DNA from: Candidatus Geohydrothermomicrobium daggyaiense
GTDB taxonomy: Bacteria; Actinomycetota; Geothermincolia; Fen-727; JACVIW01
Reading direction: 5' to 3'
NCBI GenBank assembly: GCA_015711695.1
Contig: JACVIW010000172.1
Coordinates: forward strand, 1 to 5,467
DNA: 5,467 nt
Both the position numbers and the translations under genes were made by a program. Every line of letters starts with the position of its first letter. Position 1 is the stretch's first letter. A model generated the notes under the pieces. It had not been told where the DNA came from, made no database searches, and worked only from the letters and a program-made list of their open reading frames with translations. Shown piece by piece: positions 1 to 5,467 of this stretch.

Positions 1-1
1 G

Positions 2-568
2 CACAATGGGCGCGTCTTCGGCTTCCTCTTCCTCTGCCACCTCATCCTCTTCCGTTATCTCGGGAAGGAGTTCCTCGGTGTCGGGAATGACGATTTCTTC
101 CTCGACAGCGCCCTCACGGTCAATTGGTTTAACCGGATTCATATACTGCTCGATTGCCCTTTTGATGCTTGCCGGGGTCGAGACAACAGGGATCACGTCC
201 ATTCCAGAAACCGTGCGCAAATCGTCCAGAGCAAAAACGTTTGTGGGGTCAGCCATAGCCACAACCACTTTACCATTCCGAAAATCTATCGGGATTATGG
301 TATATCTTCTGGCTACTGTCGGGTCAATCAAGTTGGCCACGCTTGGGTCCACTGGGTAAGTATCCAGGTCAACGTACTCCGTTCCAATTTGCTCGGCAAG
401 AACCGCTGTTAGCTGACCTTCTGATATGATCCCCTTTTGCACCAGAATTCGCCCGAGAGCCTTTCCGGATTCTTCCTGTTCTTTAAGGGCATCGGTAAGT
501 TGTTCCTCAGTTATCATCCTGTTCCTGACAAGAAGTTGACCGAGTTTGCTCCCCTTCGGCTTTTCCAT
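2..568 (-). CDS. pilB: Type IV pilus assembly ATPase PilB, N-terminal part (C-terminus beyond left edge)
   Basis: I translated this frame by hand: 189 codons from an ATG at 568 run without a stop off the left edge, so only the N-terminal third of a usual PilB of about 560 residues is visible. PilB is the cytoplasmic hexameric ATPase that powers pilin polymerisation. Residues 8-60 form a MshEN (GspE/PilB N-terminal) domain made of two 24-residue motifs with a 5-residue spacer: LG at 9-10, L24, L28, Q31, then LG at 38-39, G46, L53, L57, Q60. Residues 61-142 complete the domain, with the family signature VVVAMADPTNVFALDDLR at 101-118. Residues 152-185 are a linker with 18 Asp/Glu and no Lys/Arg. 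The window ends at DAPIV, which in PilB normally leads into the ATPase part, so Walker A and B lie outside. The start is supported by AGGAGG 12 bases upstream. A GspE or MshE paralogue is possible, but the aroE neighbour and the sequence favour PilB. Confidence 0.9.
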   Translation of the reverse strand, partial: MEKPKGSKLGQLLVRNRMITEEQLTDALKEQEESGKALGRILVQKGIISEGQLTAVLAEQIGTEYVDLDTYPVDPSVANLIDPTVARRYTIIPIDFRNGKVVVAMADPTNVFALDDLRTVSGMDVIPVVSTPASIKRAIEQYMNPVKPIDREGAVEEEIVIPDTEELLPEITEEDEVAEEEEAEDAPIV

Positions 569-586
569 GGACGGTTGCCATCCTCC
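569..586 (-). promoter_or_regulatory. pilB ribosome binding site overlapping a start-codon-proximal hairpin
   Basis: On the minus strand AGGAGG (586-581) is followed by a small inverted repeat: GGATGG (583-578), loop CAA (577-575), CCGTCC (574-569). The stem has six pairs, one of them a T-G wobble, and it ends directly before the pilB ATG at 568-566. The stem takes up the last GG of the Shine-Dalgarno sequence. The linear spacing of 12 bases is long; folding the hairpin would bring the rest of the Shine-Dalgarno sequence closer to the ATG but hide two of its bases. The ATG inside AGGAGGATG (581-579) is in another frame and too close to be the start. The sequence is seen directly; any regulatory effect is inference. 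Confidence 0.5.
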
Positions 587-800
587 TGTTCACCTAAATT
601 TCTCCCGTTAAATTTATTTTACCCCCGGTTGCGAAAAGCACACGAATATGGGCTTCAAGAAAAGTTAATGGAAAAACAAAGCCTTTGAGTACATCCCGGA
701 AGATAAGCCCTGTAAAACGTTCCGTTTAAAAAATCAAATAAGGACAAATCTCTCACCTCAATAAATATATCGGAATCAGGCGCGACTACTAAATGGTATT
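569..800 (-). other. Intergenic gap between aroE and pilB, possible pilB leader
   Basis: These 232 bases have no convincing gene. The part next to aroE (about 700-800) is AT-rich. Read on the minus strand there is a -10-like TAAAAT at 621-616, which would give a leader of roughly 40 bases before pilB, but I find no good -35 element at the right distance. A weak inverted repeat AAACG-GAA-CGTTT (about 728-716) lacks a long T tract on its 3' side and is not a convincing terminator. The size of the gap, compared with 23 and 47 bases elsewhere in the cluster, is the main reason to suspect that pilB has its own promoter. A 30-codon TTG frame (747-655) is described under findings. Confidence 0.4.
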
Positions 801-1667
801 TTATTCTGGATTGGATCCTATGGCGCTTTCAAGAACGTTTCTCATAAAATCGATTGGCGGGTCTATTCCCGTCCATATCCTGAAACCGAGCGCGGCCTGA
901 TGTATGAGCATTCCTCTCCCGTCTAAAGTCAGCGCCCCATATTCAGCAGCTCGGCGGAGAAAGGAAGAGGGGCTTTTAAAGTATTTAAGGTCGCATACAA
1001 TCGTACCAGGGGCAATATTCTCAAAACTAAAAGCGTAACCTCCTTTTTCAATCTCCTCAAGCGGGGTCGCGTTTATTATAAGATTAGCCTCCCTCAAAGC
1101 ATCCGCGTAGTTATCCGATGGGGAGAATATTAAAACCTTTGTACTTCTGGAACATTTTTCGACAAGCGCTTTAATGTACTCCGCTTTTTCGATCGTTCGA
1201 TTCACGACAACGATCGAGTGACAACCTCTGGTTGCAAGTGAGACCGCAATACTCCTTGCCGCGCCACCCGCACCGAGAATTACAACCCTGGAACCCTCGA
1301 TGGGGGTGCCAGTCTGTTCTTCTACCGACAAGCAAAACCCTGTTCCGTCGGTGTTGTAACCGACAAGTAAATCATGTTCAAGTTTCACGGTATTTACGGA
1401 GCGAGAAATTTCCGCCTGGCTATCGAGAGAATCTAAAGTCGGCAAAATCTCTGTTTTATACGGCATGGTCACGTTCGCTCCTAAAAACTGAAAGGCGCGA
1501 ATGCCTCTGATAGCCTCATGCAAGAGCCCTGGCTTTACTGGCAGGGGAACATAGCAAACATCAAGACCAAATTTTTTGAAAAGAGCGTTATGAATAAACG
1601 GGGAGAGCGTATGCTCGAGGGGGTAGCCAATTAAACCAACAAGCCTCGTTTTTCCAGTAATGACCAC
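801..1667 (-). CDS. aroE: Shikimate 5-dehydrogenase (NADP-dependent) AroE
   Basis: This enzyme reduces 3-dehydroshikimate to shikimate with NADPH, the fourth step of the cytoplasmic shikimate/chorismate pathway to aromatic amino acids. At 288 residues it has normal length and looks complete. The substrate domain shows GYPLEHTLSPFIHN (14-27), NVTMPYK (65-71) with catalytic Lys71, SVNT (90-93), and NTDG (105-108) with catalytic Asp107. The NADP domain shows GAGGAARS (132-139), NRT (156-158), the phosphate-binding type typical of NADP, and NATP (199-202). The C-terminus has GRGMLIHQAALGFRIWTG (250-267) with substrate-binding Gln257. Thr20 replaces the first Ser of the usual SxSP motif and keeps the hydroxyl. 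The start is GTG at 1667, placing LVGLIG at the usual distance from the N-terminus. The only good Shine-Dalgarno (AAAGGAG, 1689-1683) is 15 bases upstream, rather far, but no other start codon is in frame nearby. It follows the GTPase by 23 bases, so it is probably co-transcribed with it. Confidence 0.97.
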   Translation of the reverse strand: MVITGKTRLVGLIGYPLEHTLSPFIHNALFKKFGLDVCYVPLPVKPGLLHEAIRGIRAFQFLGANVTMPYKTEILPTLDSLDSQAEISRSVNTVKLEHDLLVGYNTDGTGFCLSVEEQTGTPIEGSRVVILGAGGAARSIAVSLATRGCHSIVVVNRTIEKAEYIKALVEKCSRSTKVLIFSPSDNYADALREANLIINATPLEEIEKGGYAFSFENIAPGTIVCDLKYFKSPSSFLRRAAEYGALTLDGRGMLIHQAALGFRIWTGIDPPIDFMRNVLESAIGSNPE

Positions 1668-1690
1668 TTTTCTTTTTATAAACTCCTTTC

Positions 1691-2296
1691 CTAACTCAAC
1701 CTGCCGGGACTTATGAACTCTTTTGATGAGCCCGCACTTGATACGTCCACTGCACTCGCGCCTTCCATCCTGTCGATTTTCGCGAGAACCATTTCAAGCA
1801 GCTCCACAAGAGTTCTTTTTACGTCGAAAATTTTCCTTGCGTCACATTTTATAATTCTCGCCTCGCCCTGCGTCCCGAGGAAGGACGAAAGCTCACGCTC
1901 GGGAACGCATGTTGGAAGCTCAGCCCGCGTCATTCCAACTATGAACGGCTCTTGGGAAAACGATCGGAACCTGTCAAGAATCCTCTTCGCCTCGACAAAT
2001 TTTGACGGGTCGCTTCCGTCAACAAGAAGCACGAATCCGAGCATACCCTCAGATAGTATTTCCCACATAAAACTGAAACGTTCCTGTCCGGGAGTTCCAT
2101 AAAGATGGATTATATTATCGTCGGGGAGGGTGATTTTCCCAAAATCCATCGCCACGGTTGTTTTATCGCGACTGCCCCCCAGGCCGCGTGTTTTCCGCTC
2201 CGTTGACACGACGTCGATTTCGCTTATCGTGGAGATGAACGTTGTCTTTCCGGAATTATAAGGACCGGTAACAACTATTTTGAAAACACCCGCCAA
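1691..2296 (-). CDS. Small Ras-like GTPase, MglA/Srp-like (COG2229) family
   Basis: This 201-residue protein is a single P-loop GTPase domain with no membrane segment or signal peptide, so it is expected to be cytoplasmic. Motifs seen: G1 Walker A GPYNSGKTT (11-19); candidate switch I threonines T46/T47 in KTTVAMDFG; G3 YGTPGQERF (66-74), where Gly67 stands where Ras has the Asp of DTAGQE; G4 region VGMTRAEL (120-127) in place of NKxD; and G5-like KCDAR (150-154). TPGQ in switch II and CDAR near the end are typical, as I recall, of the COG2229 proteins related to MglA and to the conservon GTPases of actinobacteria. Such proteins are switches that act with roadblock/LC7 or other partners in polarity, motility or signalling. 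No roadblock gene is in this window. Residues from about 178 form a Ser-rich, probably disordered tail. The start is a TTG at 2296, well placed behind AGGGAG; the frame is open a little upstream, but no better start is seen. The specific role is unknown. Confidence 0.88.
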   Translation of the reverse strand: MAGVFKIVVTGPYNSGKTTFISTISEIDVVSTERKTRGLGGSRDKTTVAMDFGKITLPDDNIIHLYGTPGQERFSFMWEILSEGMLGFVLLVDGSDPSKFVEAKRILDRFRSFSQEPFIVGMTRAELPTCVPERELSSFLGTQGEARIIKCDARKIFDVKRTLVELLEMVLAKIDRMEGASAVDVSSAGSSKEFISPGRLS

Positions 2297-2303
2297 ATCA
2301 ACG

Positions 2304-2309
2304 CTCCCT
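2304..2309 (-). promoter_or_regulatory. Shine-Dalgarno sequence deciding the TTG start of the GTPase gene
   Basis: AGGGAG on the minus strand lies 7 bases before the TTG at 2296-2294, an ideal spacing. It supports TTG as the real start. The resulting N-terminus puts the Walker A loop at residue 11, as expected for a small GTPase. There is no ATG or GTG in this frame between the upstream stop at 2335-2333 and the TTG. Confidence 0.6.
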
Positions 2310-2343
2310 GAATCGTATGCGAACCATAAGAACTAACAAAAGT

Positions 2344-5300
2344 TCAGAGTTTTTTGAGGTCTTCAATTATCTTTTTAATTATTTTCCTGTTAGGGTGTTT
2401 TTCCTTCTTGTTACCGGTCTTCTCTTTACCCAATTGAGATTTCTGGCTTTTTATCACTCCGGAGGCATCTCTCAAGGCCTTTCCTCTACCTTCAATTTTC
2501 TTATGTCCTATCCCCGCGCCTCTTTCGGGAGCTTCTTCCGGTTTAACCGATTCTTTTTTCTTGCCCTTTGCAAGACCCGCAAACTCGAGAAGCTCCTTTT
2601 CAAGCTCGAGAGTCTCGAGGTCAACAAGGCATGTTCCCTTTTCCCGCTTGCCCATCACAGTTATCCCGCCGAGAAAATTCTCTTCCTCCTCGGCGTCCAT
2701 CCCAAGTCTCGATTTTACGGTTTCATCCTCCTTATCAAGGACGGGTAGATTCTCCCCGAGCGCCTGAAGGGATTTAGAAATATCACCAGAAACGCGCGTA
2801 ACGCCAGTTTCGTCCTCCCTTTGAGCCGCAGCTTCCTCGCCAGCTTCCGCAACGAACCGCTCGGGAAGTTCGCCGGTTTGTGAAACTTCTTTCTCGAGCG
2901 CTTTACCTGTTTCAATCGTCTCAGCGATACCAGCACTTTCAATCCCGGAATGTTCGCCTTTCTTAAATGGTTTTACCATCTCGTGCGATTGAATTCGCGG
3001 TTCAGATGGCACAGTCTGCACTTCTCCATCAACAACGGGAGCCTCCTGCTCTACCTGTTCTACTGCTCTTTTTCTGAATCGTAGCGGCAGAGCCGTGTCG
3101 AAATCTATTTCTGGTGCGTGCGCATCATGAAACTCCTCAGCCTGCACCAGGGGAATAACCTCACCGAATTCAATCCTTTCTTCCTCCTGTTGAATCGCCT
3201 TATCCGATCCCCGCGCTTCTACATGAGCGTCAGCGGCAAGCTCAAACCCTTGAAAGTCCTCGATTTCTCGTTGCTCGCCCTCAAACTCAAAAGGAACGCA
3301 CTCTTGCGTCACCGGCTTGAAAGATACGGTTTCTTCAACAGGAGAAGATGCTGACTCTTCGGATGCGAAAACTTCCTCTGCCACCTCTTCGACAGCAGGT
3401 AAATCCTCAGCGGAAACCTCAGCCGTATGCTGAACATCCAGTTCGAAAGCATACTCGAGCGAAGCTCTGCTCTCTTTAGCACCTGGAATAGTTTCTACCT
3501 CTTCTGTAAGGCCCTCTATTTCAATTCCTTCGACATCCGTTTCTTTTGAAAAAGCCACGCCTGTTTCAACTACCTCTCCACCCGAAGGTGCGCTCGAAAT
3601 TCCCTCGAAAGCTGTCTTCGCCTCCATGGCGATCGTTTCCTCCAATTTGGGAAAAGAAATCCTCTCTGCGTCTTCTTTCTCTGAAGGTATTACTTCTTGC
3701 TCAGAAAGCGGAGGAATATTAATTTCGAGAAATTCCTCGCGCGGGGTAGTTTTTTGCTCAGCAACCGGCGGGCTTTCCAGACTTCCAGTCACTTCCCGCG
3801 CAGCATTTTCTCGGGTAGCCTCAAATGTTTCAAAATCCTCTGCCCCCGCTGTTATTTCCTCAAATTCGAGTAACACGCCCTCTTCGGGCTGTATTTCCCC
3901 AGTACCATGGACAGCAAATGCTTCGTCTTCAGTCGCGCGCTGGTATTCTACTTCTTCGTGGGTTTCAACCACGCCAGACTCCTCGCCGGGTGAAATAATT
4001 TCCAGAGTTTCTCCTGATTCCGTGTCCAATACCTCCATGGGCATCTCTTGAGCTTTAACTTCCTCAACTGTGTCCGGGGTTTGAGCTGGTTCAGTGAAAG
4101 AAAGGGGCTTCGCAGCGGTCTGTCGTAACTCCTCTGCCTCTTCCTCTTCCTTAAGCCTTTTCTCATCCTCCAGAACAAAAGGATGGGCTTCCTTCTTATC
4201 CTCTTTAGCTTTTTCGGCAGGTCGCCTCTTCCCGAAACGCAAGACCTTCCCGAGAATTCCAGGTTTTTTCTCCTCACTCACATCTTCCTCTAAAGAAGAT
4301 CCCTCAGAGAGCTCGGAGGATTCAAAGTCTTTTTCACCGGGAATAAGGGTTGTCGCTTCCGGCACGGCATCCTGTTCAAGCACCAGAGCACGCCCTTCAA
4401 CTTCCTCTTCCTCTTCATGTGAGGAACTTATATTCGCTTGCACAACGTTTTCCGGCTCAAGAGGTTGCTCTACCTCAAGTTTTATTTCAATCCCATCAAC
4501 AACCGCAGATTTCTCTTCCTCAACTAAATCTTCCGGTTTCCCTCTTGCCCCAGCCGCGCGCTCTTCTAATTCCGCTATCTTCGCTTCCTCAATTTCAACC
4601 CCGACACCACCTGAGGCGATTTCCTCGGCGGCGATAATCCCGGATTCTAATTCAGATTCCGCTTCAACCTCTATTTGAGCACCAATCTCATCAGGGGACT
4701 TAAATGCAGGGGGTTCATCAGGTTTTTCAACCTCCACTTTTTCCTCTACGAAAACCTCAGTTTCGATGCCCGCTTCCGCACCGGTTTCTGCCAGCTTGGA
4801 AGTTTCCTTTATGTATTCAGGGGGAGCTTCAGCATAGATTTGCCCTCCAGAAGTGGTATCCTCATGGGATTCGGGCTTTTCCACCAACCCACAAGTTTCT
4901 CCATCCTCCCCGATATCAACCAGCGGCCCATCATAAACCGGGGGAGTTTCTTTGGCTTGCTCTGCTAAAGCGTCATCAACAAAAATTATCTCCACGCCGC
5001 CCGGGGTTCCTATACCACCAGATAGGGAAATTTCTTCGGTTTCAGAGGCCTCTTCAGATGATTCCTCTTCAAAAACCCTACTAGATAATCCCGCGCTTAT
5101 TTCCCTTGATTTATCAGCGAGTTTCGCCTCGCGAGTTTCGTCCGCTTCAAGAGCGCCAACTTCATCTACCCCTGTAAACTCAGCGTCAGGCTTTTCTTCT
5201 AGTTCAGTGGCTGGTTGCTCGACCTGAAGGTTTTTCAGTTTCTTCCTGAGGCTCTCGGCGCCACGCTTCTTCAAACCTCTCAGTCTTGCTATATGCCCTG

Positions 5301-5467
5301 ACCATTCAAGCGGTAAGCTCTCCGGTTCGTCAAAATCAGGTATATCCTCAGGTGAGGTATCCGCTCCGATTGCCTCCTCTTCATCGCTCCTGAATACATC
5401 GGTACCACTGAATTCAGAAGACTCATGTGTCCTTTTACGTTCGGACTCGATGAATAATATAAGCTTT
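2344..5467 (-). CDS. Very large glutamate-rich, probably disordered protein of unknown function (N-terminus beyond right edge)
   Basis: I do not recognise this protein. A frame calling TTG at 5274 the start gives 976 residues, but it stays open for a further 64 codons to the right edge, with the same acidic character (for example SDEEEAIGAD and PEDIPDFDEPESLPLEW). TTG 5274 has GAGAGG only one base away, too close to act as its Shine-Dalgarno. I therefore treat the gene as 5'-truncated, with at least 1040 residues visible; the numbers below use TTG 5274 as residue 1. The bulk is low-complexity and rich in Glu, Val, Ala, Ser and Pro: residues 177-276 contain 28 Glu in 100. There are only three Cys and almost no Trp, and I see no signal peptide or membrane segment in the visible part. 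Basic islands interrupt it: KK/RKK-rich residues 2-14, LRFGKRR at 345-351 and LRFRKR at 731-736. Residues 866-901 are the most domain-like patch, with a beta-like GGITVMG and then a Leu/Glu helix. Residues 902-976 reverse the charge, with 24 Lys/Arg against 10 Asp/Glu, and end in an amphipathic basic helix NRKIIKKIIEDLKKL. The stop is TGA at 2346-2344, 47 bases before the GTPase. A scaffold or GTPase partner is a guess from position. Confidence here refers to it being a real gene. Confidence 0.85.
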   Translation of the reverse strand, partial: KLILFIESERKRTHESSEFSGTDVFRSDEEEAIGADTSPEDIPDFDEPESLPLEWSGHIARLRGLKKRGAESLRKKLKNLQVEQPATELEEKPDAEFTGVDEVGALEADETREAKLADKSREISAGLSSRVFEEESSEEASETEEISLSGGIGTPGGVEIIFVDDALAEQAKETPPVYDGPLVDIGEDGETCGLVEKPESHEDTTSGGQIYAEAPPEYIKETSKLAETGAEAGIETEVFVEEKVEVEKPDEPPAFKSPDEIGAQIEVEAESELESGIIAAEEIASGGVGVEIEEAKIAELEERAAGARGKPEDLVEEEKSAVVDGIEIKLEVEQPLEPENVVQANISSSHEEEEEVEGRALVLEQDAVPEATTLIPGEKDFESSELSEGSSLEEDVSEEKKPGILGKVLRFGKRRPAEKAKEDKKEAHPFVLEDEKRLKEEEEAEELRQTAAKPLSFTEPAQTPDTVEEVKAQEMPMEVLDTESGETLEIISPGEESGVVETHEEVEYQRATEDEAFAVHGTGEIQPEEGVLLEFEEITAGAEDFETFEATRENAAREVTGSLESPPVAEQKTTPREEFLEINIPPLSEQEVIPSEKEDAERISFPKLEETIAMEAKTAFEGISSAPSGGEVVETGVAFSKETDVEGIEIEGLTEEVETIPGAKESRASLEYAFELDVQHTAEVSAEDLPAVEEVAEEVFASEESASSPVEETVSFKPVTQECVPFEFEGEQREIEDFQGFELAADAHVEARGSDKAIQQEEERIEFGEVIPLVQAEEFHDAHAPEIDFDTALPLRFRKRAVEQVEQEAPVVDGEVQTVPSEPRIQSHEMVKPFKKGEHSGIESAGIAETIETGKALEKEVSQTGELPERFVAEAGEEAAAQREDETGVTRVSGDISKSLQALGENLPVLDKEDETVKSRLGMDAEEEENFLGGITVMGKREKGTCLVDLETLELEKELLEFAGLAKGKKKESVKPEEAPERGAGIGHKKIEGRGKALRDASGVIKSQKSQLGKEKTGNKKEKHPNRKIIKKIIEDLKKL

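Noticed and set aside
6..359. Plus-strand Ser-rich frame of 117 codons at the left edge
   Set aside because: It is the antisense shadow of pilB. The minus frame carries clear PilB N-domain sequence through the whole stretch.
437..688. Plus-strand frame of 83 codons spanning the pilB start and the gap
   Set aside because: It overlaps the start of pilB antisense, has no recognisable sequence and no supporting ribosome binding site that I can see.
676..690. CAAAGGCTTTG followed by TTTTT on the minus strand as a terminator after aroE
   Set aside because: The palindrome has a one-base centre; with a realistic loop only about three pairs remain, too weak for an intrinsic terminator.
1713..2102. 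Plus-strand frame of 129 codons opposite the GTPase
   Set aside because: The minus strand encodes all the GTPase motifs here. The plus frame is Ser-rich and low in sense, a shadow.
2297..2343. Terminator or promoter between the acidic gene and the GTPase gene
   Set aside because: The 47 bases contain only a three-pair inverted repeat (TCG/CGA) and no T tract or good -10/-35 pair, only the Shine-Dalgarno sequence.
4094..4678. Long Ser-rich plus-strand open frames across 3600-5230, the longest 194 codons
   Set aside because: They lie opposite the Glu-rich gene. Glu codons GAA/GAG read backwards as TTC/CTC, which in shifted frames give Ser (TCT, TCC) and no stops, so long antisense frames are expected here.
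5461..5466. AAGCTT palindrome at the right edge
   Set aside because: A single six-base restriction site is expected by chance and lies within the open frame.
2344..5467. Tandem repeats in the acidic gene
   Set aside because: Reading the protein through, I see compositional bias with recurring EE-V/A-E patterns but no regular repeat unit. The only recurring longer motif is LRFxKR, twice.

Overview
The window holds four genes, all on the minus strand, so the cluster reads from the right edge to the left. In transcription order they are: a very large glutamate-rich protein of unknown function whose beginning lies past the right edge (2344-5467); a small Ras-like GTPase of the MglA/Srp-like (COG2229) type (1691-2296); shikimate dehydrogenase aroE (801-1667); and, after a 232-base gap, the N-terminal third of the type IV pilus assembly ATPase pilB, cut by the left edge (2-568). 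I see no tRNA, rRNA, CRISPR array, transposon or phage gene.

The first three genes look like one transcription unit. The gaps are 47 bases (acidic gene to GTPase) and 23 bases (GTPase to aroE), with Shine-Dalgarno sequences inside them and no terminator-like hairpin. Two of these genes start at non-ATG codons (TTG for the GTPase, GTG for aroE). pilB may have its own promoter in the AT-rich gap. Its ribosome binding site is partly folded into a small hairpin that abuts the start codon.

The organism is a bacterium with type IVa pili. An aroE gene just upstream of pilB is an arrangement I recall from Desulfobacterota (Geobacter-like), some Firmicutes and deep Actinobacteriota, where pilus genes sit among shikimate genes. 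This is from memory and does not fix the phylum. Base composition looks close to balanced, which does not decide it either.

A possible joint theme is control of pilus activity. PilB carries an N-terminal MshEN domain of the kind that binds cyclic di-GMP. The GTPase is a relative of MglA, which sets cell polarity and pilus placement in Myxococcus. The large acidic, probably disordered protein could be a scaffold or effector partner of the GTPase. That link is inferred from gene order only. aroE is a housekeeping gene of chorismate synthesis and probably has no role in it. The least understood object here is the acidic protein with its basic C-terminal tail.
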